Assembly: GCA_003024175.1 (NCBI GenBank)
Contig: MDYQ01000116.1
Location: forward strand, 23,668-87,667
Reading direction: 5' to 3'
DNA length: 64,000 nt
From: Planoprotostelium fungivorum
Taxonomy: Eukaryota; Evosea; Variosea; Cavosteliida; Cavosteliaceae
The notes under the pieces were generated by a model, which was not told the DNA's origin, made no database searches, and saw nothing but the letters and a program-made list of their open reading frames with translations. Both the position numbers and the translations under genes were made by a program. This document shows, piece by piece, positions 12,470-23,718 of this stretch (positions within the stretch are counted from its first letter, which is position 1; every line of letters starts with the position of its first letter).

Positions 12470-15252
12470 ATGTACAGGCTGTTACCCGCTGTCTTCTTCC
12501 TCTTTGGCTGGATTCAAGCCGAGCAAGTGTCGCTCACGGCCACGTTCCGTGATGTCTGGCCTTGCGCCGCGAATGCCTTCAGCTCACCCGCTCCATACGC
12601 GTGTGGACAGAAGACGAAGGATGGAGTCGACTGCACGAAGAACCTCTGCAGCCAGAATTTTGAGTATCGTGACTTTGGCCAGGTGAAACAACTCAATGAG
12701 AGGTTGTCTTCTGACATCAGTTCGAGGTCTACAGTGGTGACAGTCCAGACCCAGGCATCGTCCAGAACGCATTGGACTCGGACAACAAGCCTCAGTTCAA
12801 CCCAAACTACAAGGGAAGGTCCATCATCGATTCTAAGGAATTCCCCCAGTGGTTTCGCACCACTCCAAACTTCAACTTTCCCATCACCCAAAATCTCACC
12901 TTCTTCAACTGTGATCCAAAGAAAACGAGTGGATGTGACGACCGTCTATTTGTGAGTTAAGGAGATGGTGAATGATGCTGAGGAGACCAGGTGAAAGACA
13001 ATAAATGGAACCCCAACACTGGTGCAGGCTATTGGTGAGAACTCCATCTTGGATCCCACGTTACGCGCATCATACATGTGATTAAACGATGGACAGGCCT
13101 TTGGACCAACAAGGATGGGGAGATTGGTGGAACCTTCCGGTATCCAAACAGGACCATAACTTTGGTAAGATCCATCCGTGGTCGATCCATCGCTGAAATG
13201 ATTCTCACAGGTTTCACCATGGAGATCGCCACACGTTTCGTATACAGAGGAGGAGAGGTAGAAGCATCCCTCTCGAATCGAAAACTGAATTGAATCAGAT
13301 CTTCACCTTCAATGGAGATGACGATCTGTGGATCTTCATCAAGTGAGTAACTTCTTCTCAGCGAGAAGATTGACTCTCTGCAGCTACAAACTGGTCATCG
13401 ATCTTGGAGGTGTTCACAACGGTCTACAACGCACCATCAACCTGGGTGAGCCACCCCCACCCTCCTTTTCATTCCACTGACGCGTTGTAGATTCACTCGG
13501 CTTGACGGTCAACCGCTCCTACCCCTTCCACATGTTCTACTGCGAGGTGACTCCATCATCATCATCGTCGCATGACATCCGACAGCGACACACACCCGGA
13601 AGTGGCTTCTATGCCTCCACCTCCGTCGGCTTTACGTGTGACAAGATCGATCGATGCTCCATCTGCTGGGGTGACGGACAGAGCTGCTGCACTTGCGACG
13701 ACAGCGACGTGTGCACCATCGACAGCTGCGACCCCAACTCCGTCGATCAGAAGTGCATCCACACTCCCATCGATTGTGACGACAAGAACCAATGCACGAG
13801 GGACTCTTGTAAGAACGGCTGTCAGCACGTGGATACGTCGGCCGATTGTAATCTATCGGACAAGTGTTACAACTACGGATGCTCCAGCAAGAGTGGATGT
13901 TTCTCGCAGAAGGTGAGAGGAGGGGAGAGGAAGAGGCTGACGTGAACAGAAAGGTGGATGTGAGTCGGACATCTGCACAAAGAGGACGTGCAATCCATCC
14001 GATGGATCTTGCACGGAAGTCGATGCTTGCCCTAAGAATGTCGCCTGTCAACAGTACGTCGGATGTTCCCTCAGCCAGGGCTGTCAGTACAAGCCTCTCG
14101 ACTGCAGTAACCCCGTGGAATGTGGATGGGGATATTGTGACAAGACTTCTGGACAATGTAACAAGGGAGTGCTGGACATCAACACCTGCAAGGGATGCAA
14201 CAGCTCCACCTGTAAACCCGAGAATCAGTGCAGGGTGAGATTTCATCGAGATTTCCCTTCGTCTGACCGTTGTAGTTGGCCTACTGTGACGGCACAGGAA
14301 CCTGTCAGCACACCGACAAGTGCGTCAGCCCTTCTCCCTGTCTCAACGTCACCTGCGATATGACCACCGGTGAATGCTCCACCGTACCCGCCTGTCACAC
14401 CGACGACAAGGTCTGCAAGCCAAAGACATGCACGGTCGTCGGCAACTCTTTCACCTGCTCCGATGCCGTCGATCCCTGTGACGACGGTAACGCTTGCACC
14501 ATCGACACTTGCACTGCCGTGGACGGTAACGCCACCTGCACCAATCAACTCCAGACGAACCCTGATCCTTGCATCGTGGACACTTGTGTGAACAAGACCA
14601 TCGTGCAGGTGCCTTTCGTCTGCTCCAACGAGGACAAGTGTCTGGTGAGGGTGGAGAGTTGTAGTGGGAGGCTGATGGAAGCAGGACGTACAATGTGAGT
14701 CTGGCGTGGGGTGTGTGACGAAGAACGTGACGATACCGGATTACGGAAACAAGTGCATCATCACCGACTGCGATCGTGATGTGAGATGTGAAGATGAGAT
14801 GAGAGAGCTGATGATGACAGATCGGCATATTCAATACGACCTACCCTTGCTCTCCCTCTGATCGCTGTAAATGTGATCCTACGGTGAGACATTGATCGTG
14901 AGAGGAGGAATGACAAGTGACAGGATGGATGTCAGTGTCAGCCTCTATCGATCGGAGCTATAGCGGGTATCAGTGCTGGTGCGGTGGCTGGTGCAGGTAT
15001 GTAGTTCTTCAGCATCAAGACGTCGACAAGAGGACGGTCTGACACTACAACAGTGGTCGGAGGAGTCGCTGGAGCAGCCGTACTGGGTCTGGCAGGCAAG
15101 AAGGGGTTCGACTACTTCCAGGCAGGAAACATAGCCTCAGGAGGTGTTCAGGTGAAGTGATGTGCCTCAACAACACCTTCTCATCGGTTTGACAGAACAA
15201 TCCTCTGTACGAGACCAACGTCGGTTCGCACGTCAATCCTCTGGCAGAATGA
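12470..15252 (+). CDS. Fibro-slime domain cell-surface protein with CTDC-type Cys repeats and a TM helix
   Basis: The start at 12470 gives a signal peptide (MYRLLPAVFFLFGWIQA). The fibro-slime/PA14-like domain runs from TATFRDVWPC through FTFNGDDDLWIFINYKLVID, LGGVHNG and YPFHMFYCERHTPGSGF. The DDDLW motif is the signature of this Dictyostelium prespore/prestalk family and its bacterial relatives. It is followed by about eight Cys-rich repeats of the type CDDGNACTIDTC or CTIDSCDP...CVHTP, the Dicty_CTDC module of amoebozoan matrix proteins. Close to the end, IGAIAGISAGAVAGAVVGGV is a single membrane span followed by a basic stop-transfer and a short cytoplasmic tail (YETNVGSHVNPLAE). I infer a type I adhesin or matrix receptor, perhaps binding glycan through the PA14-like fold. 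About ten introns, several with TTGTAG acceptors (13446-13490, 14275, 14661). Stop TGA 15250-15252. Confidence 0.85.
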
Positions 15253-15473
15253 TCTATAAACATTTTATCCTTCATCGCCGTCCATGTTGTTCTCCTCTTT
15301 GTGTCAAGGCGCGTTTTCATCCTTTTTCATCTGAAGTCACGTGACTTCGTAGATGTGTATGAATAATTTGTAGATTGGAAATTGGGGAACCTGCCCCTCC
15401 CCACCAACTGTCGGCACACCAACAATTAAGAAGCACCATCAGTGAAGCTGACAGACTGATTCGTGCAGAAGGT

Positions 15474-16966
15474 ATGGCAGACGATTCGATTCGATGGATG
15501 AACGTTGTGGTCCTCAGCCACGGCATCGACGCACCACTTGGCAACACCGACAGAGACATGCACTACATCGCAGATCGTCTCAGAGACATTCCAGACTTCG
15601 ATCTGATAGTATCCTCTTAATCATCATCATCTCCAATACGTGGGGGTGGTGCAATTTCGTCACCATCTCATCACTACGACCAGATGGCAATCGACTTCAA
15701 TGGCCGACAGAACTGTGCCAATTCTGATAAATACTTCCTTGACTAAAAGATCGATGCAGAAGACAATCACGGTAGAACCAGAGAAGGTATAGATGTTTGT
15801 GGCAAGAGATTGGCAGCAGAGGTACATCACATCACACCCCATCGCCAATAACGAAGCACGTAGGTCATCGAAGTATTGGAATACCAAAAGAAACACGTTC
15901 ACTTTCGTCTGTCGTTGATCGGGCATTCTCTCGGTGGCCTCATCATACGCAGCTGCCTGAAACATCTCTACGAAAAAGAATCCACCTGGAGTCGCATAGT
16001 ACCAGTCGTGAGCATACACTGAAGACCGTGACATTCGATTGATGCATTATAGTCGTACATGTCTCTGACAACCCCACATCTGGGCGTCAGGCGACCGACT
16101 GGCCTGTTTAATTATTTCATCGATTTTGTGGCAAGACTGTGGTACAATGGGAGGACGAGTGAGATCATCACTTGTAGATCGTTGCAGTCTAATGAAATGC
16201 CAGTGTCAGAGCTGGTGTTAGAAGATCAGGACGAGACCGGGATCCCACTTCTCTTCAGAATGTCCGATCCAGGTACGTCTACAATGTTTCGTTCGCCTGC
16301 GACCCTTACGTACACACAGACGGACCGTACATGAAGGCCCTCGCCTCTTTTTCCCACAGGTACCTCTTTGCCATCACGCAGAATGACATCGTAGTCCCCT
16401 ACTGCTCTGCTTCCATGTCTTCTCACAATCCATACGCCGTTCAGTGAGCCCATCACCGCTCATCTTCACCACAAGCATCATGTCTCATGCGATGTTTAGA
16501 TCGAAACCTCTGAGTCATCGCATCATCGGCCATTCTGGCTTTCCCAAGCACTTGTCCGGTGGCGAACATCTCTCTTCGGTCGATGAAGCGGGTCACTGTC
16601 CTCTATCTGCCCTATCCGCCCTGCCAGGCTTCGAGAGGGCCGAAGATATCGACCGCAGCTTCCGTCAGCACGATCCCCACTACGAGTTGGAGTATTCCCC
16701 CCGGATGGTCCTCGAGCTGAACAGCTTACACTGGCGGAGAGTCGATTTGGAATTCAACGGACACGTGGGTCATCGATCTATAGATAATACGAGATGAAGA
16801 AGAAAAATCTAAACCGATGGGACAGTTCTCACACGACTTTGTCATCCGAAAGGCCACGATTCCATTTGTGGTGGATGCAAATGAGGCGGGAGAGTTTGCC
16901 GCGCAAAAGTTTTTGGGACTCCTGCAGCACGACCACGAGGAGGCCAGAGCAGAGAAGAGGGAGTAG
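15474..16966 (+). CDS. DUF676 serine esterase/lipase-like protein
   Basis: The start at 15474 gives MADDSIRWMNVVVLSHGIDA, where VVVLSHG is the oxyanion-hole strand of the alpha/beta-hydrolase fold. Splicing yields VIEVLEYQKKHVHFRLSLIG joined to GHSLGGLIIRSCL, with the nucleophile elbow GHSLGG, then SYMSLTTPHLGVR, a family signature of the YOR059C/ROG1-type DUF676 lipases. Downstream exons hold LFAITQNDIVVPYCSA (probable acid residue) and a C-terminal region ending HDHEEARAEKRE, stop TAG 16964-16966. Members hydrolyse neutral or phospholipids on lipid droplets or membranes. There is no signal peptide, so a cytosolic or lipid-droplet site is likely. A reading frame continues upstream to about 15375 without an ATG, so a short extra 5' exon is possible. 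Confidence 0.8.
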
Positions 16967-17136
16967 AGGGTGCAGGCATCTTAGAGAGAGACCAGGGAAG
17001 TGTAACGTTCACACGAAAGTTGCGAATGAAAAGAACAAGAGTCGTTGTTGTTATGACGACCGGAAGGACGTTTAGGTAGCACCCACTTTCTAGAAAACCG
17101 GGTCGCAGACAAGAGAAGCATCGATTGTCTATCGAC

Positions 17137-19829
17137 ATGAGCACCGCATCGTATTCAAAGTTCAGGGCGATGCTGCCGGAGCACGAAGCGTCAGCGACAC
17201 ATCTCAAAGATATGAAGGGATGTCTATCGGTGAACGTGATTGAAGCGGAGGGAATATGGAAGGACGATCAACCTGCTTCGGTTTATGTTCGTGTTGGCCA
17301 TGGCAAATACATGCACACAAAGAGCGTCAAGAGGCACAGAGACACTCCCCCCGTCTGGAACCAGACCCTCGAATGTGAGTCCATCTTTCTCTTCTCTCAC
17401 CCTCTCATCCTCTCATAGGGGATAGTGTCACGATCACGCCCAAGCACCAACTCAAGTTTACTCTATATAAGAAGGGTGAGAAACACCAGCTATCTCCCTC
17501 TTTCGATGGTTGACGCGATCTCAGCCTTGATTGGAAAGGATGTCCATATGGGATTGGGCCGTGTCTCCACAGAGCACATCTTAGCCAACGAAGTCATCGA
17601 GAGATGGGTGGATCTCTCCCCAGGCAAGAACAAGAAGCGTCAAGTATCCGGCTCCATCCACATTCGCATTCACTTCCGTTCAAATGACGTCCGTGAACAT
17701 TGCACCATCTCTTCTCCTCGCTGATCGAGAGACAGAGACCCAAGGCCGTCAGACCTTCCAGCATGCAGATCGCAGCGCCCCTCGTACCTTCACCAAAGGC
17801 ACCCGAATCACCTCGATCCAAGCCCGTATCACCTCGCATCGTCGAGTCAGAGACGGAGAGCTCAGAGTTGTCCTCTTCAGACGATGAATACGTTCCACCC
17901 GTATTCCAAGACAACTCTGCCATTCCAGAGTGAGATCATCATTCCATCTCCTCACCTCTTCCATCATCTCCATCACGAACGTGATTGACGATCATCAGGA
18001 GCACGGAGAGCAGCCGTCCTCCCAGCCCCGCTCCACCCATCGAGGAAGAAGAAGAAGAGCCACAGACACGCAGCCGAAAGGTCAGCATGAGCGGCCCTGG
18101 TCCCCTCTTTGACCCCAAATTGCCCCCCGGAACCATCACTTACCTCGATGAAGACGATGACAGCTTCAGACACCCCGACCCAGACCCCTCTGCCAACTAC
18201 GGCCCTCTCTCCGCACCCTCCGACGATGAAGAAGTGGAGGTGCGTCATCTACATCGATGTAGATGCACATTAAATCCTCCCAGGAGAAGCCGGTCATGCG
18301 TTGGGCCGTCGCAGCGGGAACACTTCGTCCCCGGTCAGGATCTACCATCAAGTCCAAGAGAACTGTTCTACCCAACCGTGTGAACCGTATGGCCACCATG
18401 AGGAAATTAGAGAAAGAGCCAGAAGACAAACCAGAGAACGTCAGCCCCTCCGTGGCTCGCAAGAAACTGTGGGGTGAGACGATGAAGAAGCCGAGGGGTG
18501 CCGTGGGAACGAAAGAGGTGGAGATAGAGGCCACTCAGGAGGTAGGATGACGTAGAATGACGTGAGATGACGTGGACAAGGAAAAGTTAGATTCGACCAC
18601 GGCTGGATGGGCCACTGATGTGTACGAACTCAATTCGGAGGGTCTCGTACACGTTCCACCAGAGAAGGCGGGTTACCTCAACCGTAACTCCGGTTACGTC
18701 ATTCGAAGGGTGAGCGTACTGTACGTACGTACGTCTGACACCCCTCGAGAAAACGACGGACGTGGGTACGGGGAAGGTCAAATACACGATCTACTCTTGG
18801 TCGGGTCACAAGACACCCCCCGACATGATCGATCTGATGTACACCAAGGCAGAGTCTCTGCGAACCGGTGAATATGCAGGAGCCATCATCAGGAAGCAGG
18901 TGAGGGTGTGGCAGGTTGTAGATGGACTGACGGGGATAGCACCAAGGACTCGAGACGAAAGAGTTTCTGGGAAGTTTCCCGGAAAATTGGATCAATTATG
19001 CACCGTTCGATGATGTCGCAGTGAAGGCAACGAGAGTGTTACGTATCAAGGGACGTAAGTACTTACGTGTGGTCGCCGAGGCGGTGGGTGTTTCATCTGA
19101 ATGAAACGATCTCACGTGTACAGGCGGGACAGCCCTGCATTTGCGCGGGAGAATGTCTGGTCCTGTTGACACCCGATGCTCTGTGGCAGTGGAACGGCTC
19201 TCAAGCCTCTGCCGTCAATCGCAGACTCGCGAATGACGTGAGAATGCGAATCTGCGATAGACAGAGTTGACTCGTTGTAGATCGTCCGCAAGCTCGTCAC
19301 CGACAAGACCGGAAAGGCCAAGCCCATCATCATCGGTGACTGGAATTCGCGATTCGCATCCGCGCTGACGTGACTTCAGATCAGGGTGAAGAGCAGTTTG
19401 AGTTCTGGGACGCTCTGGGAGGTAGATGTCTCCCCACACCTGCTGACCCCGAAGAAGACTTTGTCACTGATGAAGAATTACGCGAGGAGAGAAAGCTGTT
19501 CAAGTGAGTCCCATCGAAATGAAACGTCTCCTTCATGGACTGATGAGGGCAGACTGATATCGAATGGAGTGAGAGTGCACTGGTCCGTTCTGGCCGAAGG
19601 AGGAGAGATCAATGGACAGCACCTGCTGAACACCAGTCAGTGTCTCCTCTTGGACGTGGAGGCTGACATCTTCGTGTGGCTGGGTAAGGGAGCTCAGGCT
19701 GTGGCCAAGAAGATCGCGGTGGAGAGAGCCAAGGAGTACGCAGAGAGAACGAGCAGAACGGCTCCCATCATTGAGATTGACGAGGGATTCGAGACGGAGT
19801 ACTTCAAGGTCTTGTTGGGCGTCCTTTAA
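17137..19829 (+). CDS. C2 domain plus gelsolin/villin-repeat protein
   Basis: The start at 17137 (MSTASYSKFRAMLPEHEA) leads into a C2 domain, GCLSVNVIEAEGIWKDDQPA to FTLYKK and HIRIHF (about residues 30-150). A long Ser/Pro/acidic linker follows (SETESSELSSSDDEY, PPIEEEEEEPQTRSRK). Three gelsolin repeats complete the protein. The first spans ATDVYELNSEGLVHVPPEKA to YTIYSWSGHKTPPDM. The second runs through CICAGECLVLLTPDALWQWN to KPIIIDQGEEQFEFWDALGG. The third goes from NGVRVHWSVLAEGGEINGQH through DIFVWLGKGAQ to FKVLLGVL at the stop. Gelsolin repeats sever, cap or bundle actin under calcium and PIP2 control; a C2 module would recruit it to membranes. There is no villin headpiece. The intron at 18240-18283 holds a variant palindrome, and an AATAAA overlaps the stop region (19828-19836). 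Confidence 0.82.
18240..18283 (+). repeat. Variant palindromic intron in C2-gelsolin gene
   Basis: 44-nt intron containing ATCTACATCGATGTAGAT, which keeps the inverted-repeat design of the ATCTACAACGTTGTAGAT introns but with a changed centre. Changes on one arm are matched on the other, as expected if pairing is what matters. Confidence 0.65.
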
Positions 19830-19917
19830 ATAAATGTTTCGTCGCATGTCTTTCATCATCGGCATCACGCCAAGCACGAGGCTCTAAAATTCATAAAACA
19901 CGAAGAACGTCCGTCAT

Positions 19918-22900
19918 TTATTTGGGTGCGAGGTTTCCGTTGACACAGTTGTATCGAGTGGTATCATAGCACACGCTGTTGCAGCTGGCGGCACCTGCAC
20001 CGCACAAGTACACCTTTCCGTTGGCCTTATCTACGCCACACGTGTAGGTGGAGGGTGAGTAACACATGTTCCCTCTCAGCGCGTCAGGGCAGCACGAGGC
20101 AGCCCCACAGGTTCCAGCGGGACACTGAGGTACGGAGCTCGTTGTAGTAGGTACAGAGCTGGTAGTCGGCAGAGCAGTCGATGATGTGGCGCGAGATGAA
20201 GATGATGTCGGCTGAGCTGTTGATGATGTCGGCTGAGCGGTCGATGATGTGGCGCGAGATGATGATGTCGGCTGCACGGTCGATGAAGGTTGACCGGTGG
20301 AGGATGTGCCAGAAAAGTTGTTGTTGTAGACTTGAGTGACCTCGGCAGAGCTGAGTCTCTTGCTGAAGATGACAAACTCGTCCATGGCACCGATGACTCC
20401 ATCTGGTTGCGTGTTGTCCGATCCGACAAAGAGTTGCTCTGCGGCGGGTAGAACGGAGCTGAGGCCATTTCGGGTGCCTTGACTGACACCGTTGAAGAAG
20501 AGCTCGGCGGTGTCTGCTCCGTTAAATGCCACGGCCACGTGGAACCAAGAGCCGTACGGTACGTTCAGGTTGGCCCAGTTGGCCACCTTATCTCCGCTGC
20601 TGACGAAGGAGAACTGTCTCATGGTGGGATAATGCTCCAATTGCCAACCTGTCACATGTCAGTCTGACACATCTGACGTGGGAATGTCACCTGTGGAGCC
20701 GAACCAGCTGACCTTGGAGGAAGCGATCTTCATTCGGACGTCGACGGCTGCGGGAATATTGAGCCAAGTGGCCACGGTAAACTGTCCGGTCAACCCTTGT
20801 CCGTTGTTGACTTGGTAGGTGCTGAGTTGGCTGCTCTGCACCAATTTTAAGGCGTTTCCGTATTTTCCGGTAGTGGAAGAGAGACCGGATCCCTTGGGAA
20901 CACCGTATCGGTTGTTACCCGAACGGTCGGGGGTGTTGGGTGTCAAGGTCTCAAAGGGGTAGTACACGAAGATGGGCAGGCTGGAGGATTGGCTCGTTGT
21001 AGATGGGGTCACGGTGGTGGTGGGAGTGACGGAGGTGGTGGGGGTGGCAGTGGTGGATTGTCTCGTCGTGGAGATGGAAGGTGTGTTCAACTGAACAGTT
21101 CAGCCCACGAGCGGAGAATTCGATGAAAACTCACCGCGTTGGCCAGTAGATCGGCACCCTTAGCACCGATGGCCATGATGACTGCCACGGGGTGACAGGG
21201 GACAGATGCGGGCAGGATGGATGCATCTACAACGTGGACGTTCTTCGTTCCTCTCAGTCTCAGAGTGTCGGGGGTGACACCTGTCACGTGTCAGACTCTT
21301 CCATCTGACATGTACAGGTCATACCTCCTACGTCCTCGGTGCTACCGGCTTGAAGGGGTACAGTTCCGGTGTAGTGATTCATGATGAAGCCAGAAGTGGC
21401 CAGCCCATCGATGGTCTGTCCTCTCACCCAGTTGCGAATGGAGTTCTATTTTTAGGTCAGGCGGGTTGTAGATGAGGTTGTAGACGACTCACTCTGTCCG
21501 TGGTGCTGAAGGAGTTGGGTTGCTTGCCTCCGGGACCGAAGGCGAATCTCAAATTGGGTGTCTTGGCGACCAACTGTCACACGTCAATCTGACACCTGTC
21601 ATCGTTCACCCACCGTGTTAGCGAACAAGTAGAGGGCGTCGGTCAACTTCTCAACGTCGTTGTCGTTGAGGTAGAGTCCACCAGGTGATTGGATGTTCAT
21701 GTTGCTGTCCAGTCTGACGCTTCCCTTGCTGGTGGGATTCATCAACATGAGAACGGCCTGGAAGTCAGTGGGTCCGTTGTAGGTGGATGGGCCTCCGGGT
21801 CCGTTGGGGTTGACGAATAACTGGACGTGTCATCGAATTTTCCGTGGAATTTCTCTCACCTCGACGTCGGGGTAAGAGGAGGTGGGGGTCTTGAAGTGGG
21901 AGACGACAACGGGACCGTACTGAGAGAAAGCTCCGACGCGGCTGTTGACGTAATCGTTCAATGCACTGGTGTTCGATTTACCCGGGTAATCGAAGACTTG
22001 TACGGGGGTAGCTCCGTTGTATTCCTGTACAAAATGAGTTCCACGCGAAATTTCTGCGAGAACTCACGATGGCAGTGTTGACACCGACGTGATCGTAGAG
22101 GGAAGTACCGACGAGGGAGTTGGCTCTGACGAAACGGACGTTGTTGGGGTTGTAAGAGAAGACGGTACCTTCCGTGTTGCTGGGACCAATACCGCTCATG
22201 TACAACAGTCTGGGTGTCATTTGAGCTGTCAGATGTGTCAGATGTGACAGGTCATGGATGATGTACCTCCGGCTCCGACTACAACGCGACCGTTGGTGTT
22301 GAGGGAGACTTGGAGTGTGGCGCCGTTCTTTACGTACTCTACGCCGGTTGCCACGGTGACATCCGAGCCTCCGAACAAGATGCGACGTACCTGTCATGGT
22401 GAGAAATTTCGCGTGGAATCGGATGAAAAGTCGTACCTGAGCACCGTTGATGACTTGGACGTTGGGTAGAAGAGGTTGACCGTTGGTACCGATGATGTCC
22501 TTGAGATATCCACTGATGGTACCTGTTCCATTCAGCGAGAGAAAACTCGTCGAAATCTCACCTCCTCTCTGGGCGTTACCGTCGGTGACGACGTACCTGT
22601 TCGTCTCAATCAATTGGTCCGCCTGGTCGATGGAGTACTCACGGTACGCTGTAGTATCCTGATAGACCCTGGAGTGGAGCCAAGTTGCTCGTGTCTGCCT
22701 GGGTGAATCCAGCGGCGTCGAAGCCGGTCTTCATGACGCGGAAGATGCCATCCAAGTAATGGATGTTGTCTTTTGAGGGGGTGGGGGTGACCTTCATCTT
22801 GGATCTCAACTCGGTGAAGGTGCCGCTGAGATCGGATGTCCTCCATCCTTGGGGAAGATTGTCGAGGTACCAGGCGGGGGGTTGTTGAAAGAGCATGCCG

Positions 22901-23405
22901 TTGAATTGGGAGTTGCCTCCGTATCCTTTGCCTGAGATCTGTTGAGATGGAGGATGGAAGATGATGTGATGTACCTTGCCAGCCCAAAGTCTCGGTGATT
23001 CGGTATGGAGCACCCTGATCGGCCCAGGCTATGGCTTGGTATTCGCCTGGAACGTCGAAGATAGTCTGAGGGTTGCTGGAGCCGTCAAAGTAGTAAGGGA
23101 CATTGCTTCCTCCATTCTGTTAGTCGTCAGAATCTTCGAATGGAGTGCATAATAGAAGGAGGCTATGGACTTACGGCTTTAGCGAGAGGACCTCCGTAGT
23201 CGAAAGCGAGGAATCTGGTTACATGTGAGAAAGTGTTCGTATGATCAGAGAGAATTATGATTCTTCACCTCAAATTGGGGAAAGACTTGGCGAGCTTTGT
23301 GAGAGTGATCGAGCTGGCCGTACCCAATCCCACAAAGATCATATCATATTGTGCGGTTACAATCGTGAGTAAGAGGAGTAGAATAAGTAGAGAGTGTCGA
23401 TTCAT
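19918..23405 (-). CDS. Secreted GMC oxidoreductase with C-terminal LamG-like and carbohydrate-binding domains
   Basis: The start at 23403-23405 gives a signal peptide (MNRHSLLILLLLTIVTA) and then the FAD-binding strand YDMIFVGLGTASS. The third Gly of the usual GxGxxG is replaced by Ser. GWQGKGYGGNSQFNGMLFQ is the second GMC signature, as in cellobiose dehydrogenase-type flavoproteins. MNHYTGT is the likely catalytic-His segment, and TLRLRGTKNVHVVDASILP is the conserved C-terminal strand. After an intron, a Ser/Thr linker leads to a concanavalin-like LamG-3 domain (YYPFETLTPNTPDRSGNNR through GVIGAMDEFVIFSKRLSSAEV). A long Thr/Ser stalk follows, then a six-Cys tail (CGAASCCPDALRGNMCYSPS, YTCGVDKANGKVYLCG) like the PF10645 carbohydrate-binding domain of fungal glucanases. 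It probably oxidises a sugar or alcohol while tethered to a glycan, plausible for a fungus-eating amoeba. Stop TAA 19918-19920 overlaps an AATAAA. Confidence 0.85.
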
Positions 23406-23718
23406 GGTTCGTGTCTGCGTCTATAGTATGCGTGTGCGTTGCTGTTGCGTGAAACGTGTTCGTGACTTTGTGATCTGGTGGTCTCAGCACCCAACCTGCC
23501 AACCTTCACCAGTTCTTTTCACACGATACCGTATCTTGATGAAATTTCGCGACAAGTGTCAAAAATCAACCTTACGGACAGACTGTTTTATAGAACGAGG
23601 TCTCCTCTTCACCCCAGGAGCATGAGGTTGCTGAACATCCTCCCTCGTTCCTCCCTCTCAGTAGTGAGGATAATCTGAGCGGGTGTACTGCTTCAGGGAG
23701 GAATAACTGAATTCTACA
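23406..23718. other. Spacer between GMC and F-box/MORN genes
   Basis: Both neighbours are on the minus strand. This 313-bp spacer is the probable promoter of the GMC gene. A short plus-strand open frame shows no coding character. Confidence 0.4.
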
